Positions 11,101 through 21,758 of a stretch of 64,000 nt of DNA are shown piece after piece. The stretch's first letter is position 1; each line of letters starts with the position of its first letter. This DNA comes from Cylicocyclus nassatus (taxonomy: Eukaryota > Nematoda > Chromadorea > Rhabditida > Strongylidae). The notes under the pieces were generated by a model. It had not been told where the DNA came from. It worked only from the letters and a program-made list of their open reading frames with translations, and ran no database searches. Position numbers and translations under genes: made by a program. The stretch is from assembly GCA_958299035.1 (NCBI GenBank), contig CATQJL010000223.1, positions 70,415,006-70,479,005 on the forward strand, in the 5' to 3' direction.

Positions 11101-14100
11101 GACCTGAAAACCCCCAGAAAAGGCTAAATGGAGCTGTTGATTCTAAAAAATGAATTTTGCATCTTTCTATTGTGATTTATTGAAATGTTATGCCCGGCAA
11201 GCAATGACAGCCGTTATTTCGATGTCACTAAAAATGTCGCTACACCGTTCAGAAAGCTTCACGATCTAGTACTAAGTCGACCATTGTTCTCAGCGTCCAT
11301 GAAAATCTTATCACACAAGTTTCCAGATTTTTTTTTGAAATTATTGGGAACAGTAGTTTTTCGTAGTGACATCATATGCCGGAGTTCGTACCTCAATCCT
11401 ACAATAACAAATGGTGATTCGCTCTATACTGCAAATCTATGTTGAAGCCAGCTCTACAAAATGGTACCTAAATGTTCTCGAGAGACCTTGTTACATGCAT
11501 TCAAATAAGTTTTTTCGCTCACAAAAGGGATAAAGAGGATCCGAATATGGCAAGTTTAGCCTTCTTATAGAGACCGTTCCATGTCTTGAGAATGCACACA
11601 AATGTACAGTGTGAAGTCGAAGCCATTAGACCTTTTCTACATAACGTACAATTATAAAACTTTATGTCCCTATAAGAAATAGCAGAACTCTCCCAGATAT
11701 GTTGAGAAAACACCGAAATCTTGATGTTTTAGCATTCTTATCAAAAGATCTCCTAAAACTTTTTTGTATTTAGCTTGGATCAGACGGTTTTCTTAGGCGG
11801 TCTTTCACCTTTCCCCCTCTCTCTCCCCCCCCCCCCTATTTTCTCACTCATTTTACTGTCGACGCATGTGTGGTACTAATACGGCCATTTGGACCGAACG
11901 CAGCTGTGGAAAGTAAAGCTGATTTTAGCAAGAAAATGATAATACTGCATTACTTCATAAATCCACACTCATCCATGTCAATGCGTTGTGTAGGTAATTG
12001 GTCAAGTTTACCGAGTATGTGAGATAGGGGAGAGGAGGTTGGGGGAGGGAGATGTGCTTTTGGTTATCGGACTTTTGATCTCTTGTGCTTATATGTACAT
12101 ACTTAACGCAGTGGAACTTGCGCGCTCCTCGGACTGAAGAGTGTTTGCGTGTTCGAAAGTGCAATATGTGGAAGGATTAACGGCGAGCAAGTTGTTGAAT
12201 TTCAATGCTTCCAAATCGGACTTTTCAACTTAGACGTGAGAAACTAAAATTCAAACTTCAATAAAAAAGAAAATGCTAAAGTCGATGGATGTAGCCTTTA
12301 AAAGCGACAAGAATCAATTTATCGCACTTAGTGATTGTTGAATATTTAGAGTCAAGCATGCATACTAGTAAGTTCATTATATTATGTTATAAACTCATAA
12401 TTGAAAATTCGACAGCCAAAATTCATGTTTTGCTTTGAAATTTGTTACACTAAAACTAAATTTTTGATTTATGCACATTCCGTCTCCCTGATAAAGCAAT
12501 AACGAGTTAATAGAAACGATATTGCCTGGAAATCGTTAGGAACAACCTAAATATTTACCACAGTTCCTTGCTATGGTAAAAGGACATAAAAGTTACACAT
12601 ATCTTCAGGTAACTGGCTACCTTGATACGTAAACCCATGTACTGTAATGACCTCCTTGAGAAACGCAAGAGGGCACACCTTTATTTGAAAAAAAACCAGA
12701 ACCCTAGAAATTATCTATGAAGCAAGGGTAGTGAGTAATATCTTCAAAATATCTTACCAAAATCGAAAAACTGCTTCATAGCATTCTCGCGCTAAAGTTT
12801 TTGTGACATTTCCCGTAGAACTATGCACAGGGTTGTTACCTCTTTTCAGATTACGGACTTTCGAAAGGGAAGCCGATGGAGTTTATTAAATAATCTGAAC
12901 TTGATCTTACACACAGTGTCGCAAACGAAAATGCGTCTTTATAACATTGTAGAGTGGTTTTCAATCTCTGGGACGTTGTCAGCCCTCCTAGTTATGCCAT
13001 GACAAACGGAATGATGTATAAGGTTGCGGGGTTTTGTTGAGAGTTTATTATCTGTCATTTTCAAAGTCATACATCTTCCTACAAAATTGCGCTGAGAACA
13101 TAGTATGGCACCTCTAATGTGTTTATACTAGTAATGAGTGAAAAACAGCTCTACAGCGTTTTCAATGAGTTTTCAGGAAGATAAAAGATTTTGTAAGTAA
13201 GAGGTGATTTCCTAAGAATTTCCCGAGGGATCACACACAAGAGTGAAATTAATCTTGTATGGGGCTTGTATGGCTTAATTTGGCATTCATTATGCGCAGG
13301 TATCAGAATATGAGATCATACATAACACGGATAAAGAATGAAGAAGAAGGGGTTAAAGAAGAAAGGTTTCTAGAGTACCGAGATAGCATCCTCTCTCAGA
13401 TCCCTTCCGCTTCTCGCAAGGATATACTTACTCGTTTATGAAAATGTGCAAGTGACTTGTTTATTCTTGTGAATATATAAAGACAAAAACAAAAAAATAA
13501 AAGAACAAGAATACAAATTATGTACAAATTATAATACAAATTCAAACGAATAATTGAATAATTTTTGAAATTTTTTTTTGAAAATGCAAATTAGCCTCGT
13601 AAAAATTTTTTGGATTATGGGCCCGCAAAAATTTTGAAGAGCACCCAAAAAATTTTTCGGAATGCGTAACTCACACCACGCACCTCAACTTGAAAATAAT
13701 TTTTGACCCCCTCCCCTAGGGCGAAAATTCTGCGACCGTTGCTGTTAAGTACATCTTTATAAGTACCCGGGTTCCACCCCGGTTTGGAATCAGTTCATCG
13801 TGCTTGGCCTCTCGGAAAGGAAACTTTATCCTTCTTTTAACTCAGACTCGTCTTGGGTTTGCTTCCTACCTTCCTTACCATGTCATGATAACCAGCAGAT
13901 CAAAATGCGCTTCCCCACTCATTCTTCATGACTATGGGGAATGTGCACAGATTTACAGATTTCCTGCTTTATATGTAGAGCTATTCTTATTGAGTACAAA
14001 TATGGATGTCATGAATGTTTGTGTGTGTTCGCTATGTAATGATCAAGTACATTAGGCAAATCAGTCGGTTGAAAGCAAACGATGATAAACATTCTCTAGC

Positions 14101-14257
14101 ATTTGGTTAGTTGTATATGTACAGTTGGTGCAAATGTCCTCAGACTACCCAATCTATCCCCCTGATTTTCAAATATCCCAAACTAATGACATTCGTTTGG
14201 GATATGGCGTAATGCTCGTAAACATTTTTTTGAGATTGATTAATCTGACTATATAAA
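11101..14257. other. Gene-free stretch
   Basis: Nothing supportable was seen beyond short frames. There is a pyrimidine tract with a run of C at 11811-11838. The frame at 13259-13441 (60 codons, charged) has no signal peptide, recognised domain or paralogue here. Confidence 0.4.
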
Positions 14258-15432
14258 GGTAATGCAGCTAGTGCAACCCATAACAGCATCTTCTAACAAA
14301 CGATCAGTCCGTGATGGAACAACCAAACTACATAGCAGATGATGCACATAGATGTAAGCAAAATGGCTTGAGCAGCACGACAATTTCACAAACGTTAGGA
14401 AGAGGTGAGAACTATGAAACAGGTTTCGGATCAGCTAGTTTCTGTTATCGCTACTTTTTTGCGGAATTGTAACTCATTGTAATGAAGTGCAAAAAAAGTG
14501 CTTCTACATTGTTTGTTTGCAATTTTTTTTACATTTCTGATCCCCTTTTGTGGCTATTCTCCAGGCCTACTTTTGCTACGGATCTACAGTTGTTAAGATC
14601 GCTATCAAATGGGCGAAGGAGACATGCATGAGTTGAAATTTTTTTTAGTCGTGCTACTGTCAGATCTACGATCAACAATCCAAAGAAACTTACAAGTCTT
14701 GTCATAGACTCGTGCATTGAGACAGTAATACACGCACACATTGTTAATAAGATACATGCAGATCAAAATATTCGAGCAGCACGGTATTTTTCTGAGTGGG
14801 CAAAAGTACAAATTCAGCAGCTGTGACAGCTGCTTGATTTGTTAGTAAAATTTCTTTTGATTGTATCAAATAAAGAAGTGAGGAGTATATAAAGAAACCA
14901 CTTGCTTCGTTTCCAACAGCTTAGCTTCTAATATCCTTATTTGAAATATTTCCTTGTGTCGATGTAAATGTATGCCTTTACACCGGCTTGTCTTTTCATA
15001 AGTTTGGCACCTTGAGATCAATGCACTTTCTTACTTTTTGAAATAATCAACTGATTTTTCGATGCTGTTATGAGCTGCCGCAATTGGATTTGAGTTAAAG
15101 TAATCAATAATCTTCTACTCCTTCCTGCTAGGAGAGCGCGCATCACATCACATAGAACGAACTTCAGTAAATGCGAAACCACCACTTTTGGAAAAATATT
15201 TTGCGATCACAGAGGACTTCGGTGATATTATGTTAAAGTGCCGATTTGTAGGTCATAAAGCAGAAATCATGCATCGCCTTATGCATGATTCGCTTGTTTA
15301 AGGCTTGTTCGTTTTGTTCGAGAAAGACTTATTTGATTGTTCAGTGGAAATTAGCGGGAATAGGGCTTTCCCAATTCTCTATATTTTCAATAATTAAAGG
15401 CATGCATTTACCTCGAGGACGCCAGACTAATA

Positions 15433-16148
15433 TTAGGTCGTTCCGAAAGTTTTCGCGCACGATTTTCAAAAATTCATAACTCTTTAAATTCCCAACGAAT
15501 TTGTTGGATCGAAATATTGCCTAAGAGAGGAACTAATGTTCTTTGTGTCTGTACCTGAACTGTTCGTTAATGTACAAATGAAGGTGATAGAAGCTCAAAA
15601 CCAAAATCACTCAAAATTTGGATTTTTCGTGTAGAATCATAAAAAATCGGAGGATTGCAACAAAAATCGGAGCAGTCGGTATTGTAGGTTCTTTCACCAG
15701 CTCTTTCCAACGGTCTAAAGTTTGCGCCGATTGACCGTCTCTATGAAAAGTTATGATTTTCGAGCAATTAATACAAAAGGGCGAATTTGATTTATTTTTG
15801 GCATTTTTCAGGGAAATCATAACTTTTCGTAGAAACGCTGAATTAGCACAAACTTTGCACTGTTGGAAAGAGCTGGTGAAAAAACCTACAATACCGACTG
15901 CTCCGATTTTTGTTGCAAGTCTCCGATTTTTTATGACCCTACACGAGAAATTCAAATTTTGAGTGATTACGGTTTTAAGCTTCTATCTCCTTCATTTGTA
16001 CACATTGACGAACAATCCAAGTACCGATGCAAAGAGCATGGGTTCCTCTCTTAGAAAATTTCAAAATTTTGATCGAACAAATTCGTTGAGAATTTAAAGA
16101 GTTATGAATTTTTGAAAATCGTGCGGAAGAACTTTCGGAACGACCTAA
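15433..16148. mobile_element. Mariner-like foldback MITE, copy 1 (family A)
   Basis: This is a 716-bp element with long inverted termini starting TTAGGTCGTTCCGAAAG and ending with its complement, and it folds back over most of its length. It is flanked by TA on each side (15431-15432, 16149-16150). The duplicated locus at about 25970 shows the exact empty site, a single TA. TTAGG termini and TA targets fit Tc1/mariner mobilisation. No transposase is encoded; open frames inside come from the palindrome. Copy 2 is at 40301-41003. Confidence 0.9.
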
Positions 16149-16522
16149 TATAAAGAAGCTTGATGAGATAATACAAAACTGAAAAACGCAAAAGGATTGG
16201 CGTTCCTATCGTTCTCTTCTCCCTATCGTATTTTTCGTGGCCAAACTCGACTCAAATATTTCTCACAACTTCTTTCAGTGAAACGTCTGGCAAAAAAGGA
16301 ACTCAGATTCGAATCAGTCCTCCAAAGCAAGTCTATTGGTATACATTTTATCTCGAAAGTCCATGGTCAACAGGTATCCTTGTAGTGTGATGAATCCAAG
16401 CTCTGAGAAAGCTGTGACTGCGTTTATAGCAGTTGAAACTTGTATCAATACCCTCATACCGCAAGAAAAGGCTACTTCAAGGTCGCTTGATTGTTAATTG
16501 CACAAGATCTTTCAGATCAATA

Positions 16523-16910
16523 ATGAACATGCGCCTGATGTTGTTCTTGCTCCTTGGACTTGTCGCCATTGCATTCGCTCAATCACCAAGGAAGAAGCGA
16601 AAACTCAGTTCTACCGACTCTTCTTCTTCTTCTTCTTCTTCGTCTTCTTCCTCCTCTTCTTCTAATGAGATATTTGATCCACGATCTAAGCGTCTTCGTA
16701 AAACACTTGGGAGCAGGTTCTACGATTTCCCGTCACAAGGAACTGCCCTACGCGTAAGATTATTTATATTGGCTGAGGATTTATTTCTGAAGTATTTTGA
16801 TTATTTTGCAGTGCGGTGCCCTGTGCCGAGGCTTATCTCCCTATCTGCTACCAAATAAAATGACTATTGGTGAATGCTCACAGGATTGCATGCTTGTCTT
16901 CGCATTCTAA
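16523..16910 (+). CDS. Secreted Ser-rich peptide with CX3C-X16-CX3C core (two exons)
   Basis: Predicted secreted protein of 109 residues, family unknown. Exon 1 is 16523-16753, the 58-nt intron 16754-16811 (GTAAGA...TTTTGCAG, phase 0), exon 2 is 16812-16910. Residues 1-19 form a signal peptide (MNMRLMLFLLLGLVAIAFA). Next comes a basic cluster, SPRKKRKLS, resembling a classical nuclear localisation signal, then a run of 15 Ser encoded mainly by TCT, then a second basic patch. Exon 2 opens on Cys: CGALC, 16 residues, CSQDC, then a short hydrophobic tail. The start codon matches that of the paralogue at 26344 and lies 8 nt after a CTTTCAG acceptor (16513-16515), consistent with trans-splicing. 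Unspliced reading misses the cysteine core. The function is not known; the paralogue and conserved splice sites make the model likely. Confidence 0.8.
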
Positions 16911-17114
16911 GCTTATTGAAGCTCCAAACGTATGTGGTGTTGTTGATTGCAGTGTTAGATTTACTAATTGGAACTGCAAGTTATGCGTTGTGTTTACAAC
17001 GTTCTGTGAGGCATTCTAGTTTCTAGCTTGGGCATACATAAACTTCTCAAACAGCTCAACAGTGTATCATATTGAAATTGCGAATACCATTAAACACAAG
17101 TTCATTCGACCTTA

Positions 17115-17289
17115 GGCTCCCGCAAGAGTGCCGAAGTTATGCCAGCGCTACGCCAGCATTTTGATCGATACACGTGTATTCCGTTGGGGACATCTACCTG
17201 CTGAGCTAGCCCCGCCCCAACGAAATACACGTGTATCGATCGAAATGCTGGCGTAGCGCTGGCATAACTTCGGCACTCTGGCGGGAGCC
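17115..17289. mobile_element. Palindromic MITE, Harbinger-like (175 bp, TTA target)
   Basis: The arms begin GGCTCCCGCAAGAGTGCCGA and are nearly perfect inverted repeats of about 75 bp around a short spacer. The element is bounded by TTA on both sides (17112-17114, 17290-17292), and the duplicated locus near 26905 lacks it. Three-base TTA/TAA targets are typical of PIF/Harbinger MITEs; no transposase is present. It postdates the segmental duplication. Confidence 0.75.
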
Positions 17290-17665
17290 TTAGCAAACTA
17301 CGTCCTTGTCTAACACAGTAATACATTCGCATTTGTGCACCCTCACAAAAAATCGAAAAAGTCGGTTGTTCGTAAATCGCTTATCGTTCAAGAAGTTAGT
17401 CAGCTGTTTAAATGGAACATCATGACTTATTAGGTAACTGTAATCTGTTATACATCGACAGCGGTTCCATGGCGCAATATGCGTGTTACTCTAATAATTT
17501 GATGGATGAAGTCAGACTGAATTTTAACTAGATTTTTCTCGATTTTGACTATCTGTCTGCCAATGGCGGTTGCCGGATTTCGCCGGAGGGTTCGAAAGTC
17601 TTATTTTAAAGCTGTTCGAAATTTTTGGCAAGAAATAGCAATATAAACAACTTTAAGTTTCGCAT

Positions 17666-18960
17666 ACATGAAAACTGTTAGGCTCATCTTCTTATAAAAA
17701 GAAATAGATTACAAAACTGTAGAGTCATTTATATTGTCATTCCTCGTTAAAAGCAGTTTCTGGGCATGATCTTAAATTTTTTCGTTTTCTCCATGCTTTT
17801 AAAGCTATTTTTCAGTTATGGCAACTAAAAGCACTAGTTCTTTAGAAAGCCCTTTCTAAGGTCATTTTGCATGAACTGCAGACATTCATCTCAGCAAGCA
17901 CGGATACCTTGAAAGCAGCGCCCGGGCAAATTTGAACTTTCCCGGCTGTTAATGCTTGCCTTTTGACAAATTTTTTTGACAAATTTCGCGCCAGGAGCAC
18001 TCCTTCAAGTCACAAAACAGCCTCGAAAGATATTAGAGATTTACATTTTCATGTGCCATATTCGGAATCAGCGCCATGAAAAGGTCTGAATAGGGCAAAA
18101 AAATGGAAGTTGAAAGTCCGGGATTGGCTTTTAGCATTAGCAATGCTAGAGACAAAAATAGAACAATGCAAGTGGATATCACCACTTGTCAAAGCTTACT
18201 TGGCACCAAAATATCTATGTATATAGTCCCTTTTATAAGGTTCAAATTGGTGCTATCTAATTCAGCTTGCAGAGTAACGAAGCTTTGGTTATAATCGTTT
18301 TTCAAAATTTACAGCTCTTAATAAAAATAGTAAGGCGATGACGTATGCATGTCGTAAACAAATGGTATAACTCTAATGTATTCTGTATCATAAATGCGAC
18401 AGGTGGAAGAATTTCTCTGACCCCCTTCACTTTAAGGCCGGCATCTGACTGACCCCACCTGAGGTTGACACTAAAATCAAGGCATAACGGCAGAATTAAA
18501 CAGCTGTTACAATGACACTTTGCTTAGAAAGGAAACACCAGCTGCTCTTCTTTTGTAACATCAAGACTGCAAGAGATTATAGAATCTACAGCATTTGTTG
18601 AAAAAACGCATGCTCGAGACCTTCTGCGCACTCAAAGTGGCTAACGAAACATAATCAAAAATCAAAAGCATGTCTGATTCTTTGAATAATTAACATTGTA
18701 TCAATGAACACACATTGTCTCAAGAAAGGGTTGAGTAAGGGTAGAAAATTTGGACCACTTAGTAATAAATGCATCTTTGCTGACAGTAATCGACCATATC
18801 TCCTTTCACTAGGAAGAATAATAACAAATAAAAAACAGTCAGATTACTCGTTTCTCAAACTTTTGAATCATATATAAAAGTTTGAAAAAGACCTTTTTGG
18901 TTTGAAAAGATAATTATGCAAAAATGGCTGATATTGTAGCTAGATAAGACTGCTCACATC
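17666..18960. other. Gene-free stretch holding dispersed repeat copy 2
   Basis: 17840-18400 is the partner of the first kilobase of the window, without the 343-bp insert found there. The frame 18103-18294 is not conserved in the partner. From 18400 to 18960 nothing beyond AT-rich sequence was seen. Confidence 0.5.
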
Positions 18961-19225
18961 TAGCTAGGGGAAAAGGCGGTCTTCTTCGATTCCTCGTGTT
19001 CTTAGCTATCGAATGATCTACAAAATGTTGGTGCACAAAGCTTTCCCAGTTCAAAAAAGTCTTGCTCCGGCTACCCATAGAAAGCCGGAGCAGGGTGGAG
19101 CAAGTTAGTATTGAATATCTCCCCCTCATTTTTGAAAAGCCACAAGTTTTTTCACCCAACAACCTATATACCATTGGAAAGCCCACGAAAAAGGGATTCG
19201 ACGTAGACCGTCTTTTTTCTCTAGC
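18960..19225. repeat. Locally repeated sequence interrupted by the BEL element
   Basis: The 'gagcaag.tagtattgaatatctcc' and 'cctatataccattggaaagc' portions recur at 23985-24130, and 'ctcagctttcgaatggcg'-type text recurs at about 23890-23915 and 24410-24430. These look like degenerate tandem copies into one of which the BEL/Pao element inserted at CTAGC. No gene is evident. Confidence 0.55.
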
Positions 19226-19593
19226 TGTTGATGATTTCTGGATCATCAACCATTGATGAACTCTATAATCTGTATAGCCTACGGGATCCCCGTGGGCTAA
19301 ATGGTGAGCTACTCACTCTCGAGTATCTAATCACTCAAGAGTGAGTGGTACCTGTGCGCCAGGAGTGTAGCCAATCGGCGGCATCTCCTTTCAAGCACCA
19401 ACTCGTATACTTTGTACCTTGTATTCGGTTTGGCTCCGCCTTTCTTCCTATATAAGGAGCCTCCGAATGTATTAGAGGTTGCTCCCCGGTCCACACCGGG
19501 ACACCTCGATATTCGCTCTCAACTAATCTACGCCAGTGTGAATAAATATTCCACACTACTTCGTCTACCCTACTTCACTTGGTGCACACCAAA
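19226..19593 (+). repeat. 5' LTR of the BEL/Pao element
   Basis: It starts TGTTGATGAT and ends ACACCAAA. The start contains a short inverted repeat (TTGATGAT/ATCATCAA). A TATATAA box lies at 19449-19455 and an AATAAA at 19541-19546, so the promoter and polyadenylation signal can both be placed. It matches the 3' LTR except at two bases (CACCTCG versus CACTTCG, and GGTGCAC versus GGTACAC). Confidence 0.95.
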
Positions 19594-19594
19594 T

Positions 19595-19607
19595 TGGTGC
19601 ATCGGCC
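19595..19607 (+). other. Primer binding site, tRNA-Gly type
   Basis: TGGTGCATCGGCC begins one base after the LTR. It is complementary to the 3' end of metazoan tRNA-Gly (GGCCGATGCA plus CCA), from my memory of that tRNA. Use of tRNA-Gly is common in BEL/Pao elements of nematodes. Confidence 0.8.
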
Positions 19608-19690
19608 AGTGAACTTCCTTGCAATTCCTGAGCGACTCCTTTACCTAAGGAACGGGAATTCAAGGCCTAAGACCCGCGTGGCAGGTACTC

Positions 19691-20330
19691 CACTAATTAA
19701 TTGAACCCTTCTGAGCTCTCTCTTCGTGAGACGACCAGAAGTTAGTAAAAGCGTTAGTTGGCAGGCTTCTTCACTGATTAATTGAACCCCTCTGAGCTCT
19801 CTCTTCGTGAGACGACCAGAAGGTAGTAAAAGCGTCAACCGAAGGAATTTCACTGGTCAATTGAACCCCTCTGAGCTCTCTCTTCGTGAGACGACCAGAA
19901 GGTAGTAAAAGCCCCAGCTGAATACTTCTCCACTAATTAATTGAACCCTTCTAAGCTCTCTCTTCGTGAGACGACCAGAAGGTAGTAAAAGCGTTAGTTG
20001 GCAGAAAATCACTGATTAATTGAAACCTTCTGAGCTCTCTCTTCGTGAGACGACCAGAAGTTAGTAAAAGCGTCAGCTCAAGAATTCTCACCGGTTAATT
20101 GAACCTTTCTGAGCTCTCTTCCCGTAAGACGACCAGAAAGTAGTAAAAGCCCCGGTTGAAGAACTTCTCACCATTGATTAATTGAACTCTTCTGAGCTCT
20201 CTTTTCGTAAGACGACCAGAAGTTAGTAAAAGCGTCATTTGGTAAGACAAACACCACTGCAAATTGAACATCTCTGTGCTCTCTTTACATAAGACGACCA
20301 GAGATCAGTAAAGGACCAGTTGGCAATAGC
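19691..20330 (+). repeat. Eight tandem hairpin repeats in the BEL leader (period 79-83 bp)
   Basis: Copies start at about 19691, 19772, 19851, 19931, 20010, 20089, 20169 and 20252. Each contains ATTGAA, an outer stem of CTTCTG/CAGAAG type, an inner TCTC-TTCGT-GAGA hairpin, the invariant ACGACCAG, then AGTAAA and a variable spacer. Copies 6-8 change the inner stem to TCTT/AAGA on both sides. Copy 6 extends the outer stem to CTTTCTG/CAGAAAG and copy 8 to ATCTCTG/CAGAGAT, so pairing is maintained by paired changes. The array lies between primer site and gag, where packaging or translation signals are expected. It is not a CRISPR array: the repeats diverge and the spacers are related. Confidence 0.85.
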
Positions 20331-20645
20331 TAACAAGTTCAAAATTCATCCAGAATTTGAGCTTCAATTGCTATCAATCCTTACGGTACAGGTTCAACAA
20401 ACCTCACCGTCCAGTACAGCGTACAAGCCAACCAGGCACGCTTGCTGACAGCTGGTAGAAGCTCGGCACTCAATTGCCAGCTCACTAGAAGGCTTCCTTG
20501 CACCCAGTAAGGACAGCTATTACAAGAGGCCAGCCTTGCTGTCGTCCTCTAAAGTCTATCTACAACGAGGATACGCATCTCACGTTGCGACGCTCGCCAT
20601 CAGAACTCAACGGAAGCAGCGAACACAACTTTGTGCGATACAAAA

Positions 20646-21695
20646 ATGGCAGCGCTCCAAATCTTCAAATCGAAAATCAACAATGCCTGCGCACTTGTGA
20701 AATCATACGAGTCGGAAGTGAATAAAATTGATACACCATTCACTTTTCCTGTGGACAAGACTGAATGCGAAACATACATCAAAAGGAAAATGGGAGAAAT
20801 CACGCATTTGCTCAATTCTCTCCAAAATGCCGTCAGACTTCAAGACACTCAAGTAAATGCCGCAATTGAATATGTCGGCTCAAGAAACGAGGAAAAAGAG
20901 AGAGAAAAGCTGATGACTGAACTCAGCAAACATCTCGAGTTAGAGTCTCTTCCTCTGGAGGTCATGACAGTACAGTGGCAGAACAGGATCCAGTTCCGAC
21001 AACATGAACTCAAGGAACAAAGTGCGCTTGTGCACTGCTGTACTCCGAGCATACCCAGTCAGCCAAGTAGCGAAGTTGGGCAAGCTGGAACTCCGGAACG
21101 CAACGAAAGGCAGATCAAAATTCGGAAGCCCATGCTTGAAATTCCGACGATCTCAGGCAATTTCCGAGAGTTCAACAGTTTCTGGACAGTCTTCGAATCA
21201 CTTATCCACAGCGACGAGGAGTTATCCGACACGGACAAATTCCTGTTTCTGAAACAAGCCTTGAAGGGAAAAGCAGCAGACACCCTGAGCTGCATTCCCC
21301 TCGTCGGAGAAAGATATCAGACAGCGATAGATATCTTAAAGAAACACTTCGATCGCTCTGCCAACATGGCAGACATACTCATAAACGAGATCGAAAAACT
21401 TCCCAGAGCGTCAGACAATCCGAAAAGTTGCCGAGAAACCTTTGAAGCAATCAATGCGAGGATCATTCACCTGGAGCAAACGGGAGCAAAGATGAACGCA
21501 GACAGAATTTGGCGTCGAATAATCTTCTCCAAATTTCCCGAATCCATCTGTACGACCGCCATCCAGAAAGAAGCGGTACAAGATGATCCATTTGATGTTA
21601 GCGGAATCCTGAACACTATCGACAGCATCATTTCAATACGAGAGACAATCTTACTAGACGGAAACTCTCTTTCCAACCGACTACCACTCGAATAA
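20646..21695 (+). CDS. gag: BEL/Pao gag-like protein (DUF1759 type)
   Basis: About 349 residues from the first ATG in the frame (20646); the frame itself opens slightly earlier without an ATG. The N-terminal 130 residues are helical and charged. The region from about residue 155 (LEIPTISGNFREFNSFW) through 'KFLFLKQALKGKAAD' is the classic Pao-type gag signature, which forms the particle and binds the element's RNA in the cytoplasm. The frame stops at 21693-21695. The following zinc-knuckle region starts in another frame, returning to this frame near 21775, so the gag-to-knuckle junction carries two compensating shifts. Whether these are decay or a recoding arrangement cannot be decided from one copy. 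Confidence 0.88.
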   Translation: MAALQIFKSKINNACALVKSYESEVNKIDTPFTFPVDKTECETYIKRKMGEITHLLNSLQNAVRLQDTQVNAAIEYVGSRNEEKEREKLMTELSKHLELESLPLEVMTVQWQNRIQFRQHELKEQSALVHCCTPSIPSQPSSEVGQAGTPERNERQIKIRKPMLEIPTISGNFREFNSFWTVFESLIHSDEELSDTDKFLFLKQALKGKAADTLSCIPLVGERYQTAIDILKKHFDRSANMADILINEIEKLPRASDNPKSCRETFEAINARIIHLEQTGAKMNADRIWRRIIFSKFPESICTTAIQKEAVQDDPFDVSGILNTIDSIISIRETILLDGNSLSNRLPLE

Positions 21696-21758
21696 CCAAG
21701 AAAATGAAAGGATTACCAGACGCGAAGGAAAAGAACATTTTTCGAAATCAAGACGCTT

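Larger units (their letters stand above)
14258..17665. repeat. Segmental duplication, copy 1 (partner 24595-27265)
   Basis: The two copies align in the same orientation from 'ggtaatgcagctagtgcaac' to the 'tataaacaactt' tract, with many substitutions and small indels. Copy 1 carries two insertions absent from copy 2: a 716-bp mariner-like MITE (15433-16148) and a 175-bp palindromic MITE (17115-17289). Both copies contain one gene of the Ser-rich CX3C peptide type and a TATA-like 'gtataaag' tract upstream (near 14888 and 25239). Copy 2 ends where the CX3C array begins. Confidence 0.85.

Noticed and set aside
15611..16054. Mirror-image open frames on both strands
   Set aside because: They are produced by the palindromic arms of the family A MITE.
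19691..20330. Regular repeats of about 80 bp that might suggest a CRISPR array
   Set aside because: The repeats diverge, the intervening parts are related to one another, and the array lies between primer site and gag of an LTR element in a eukaryotic context.
20252..20330. Eighth leader repeat as an unrelated sequence
   Set aside because: It differs most from the consensus, but both stems are preserved by paired changes and ACGACCAG is intact, so it belongs to the array.
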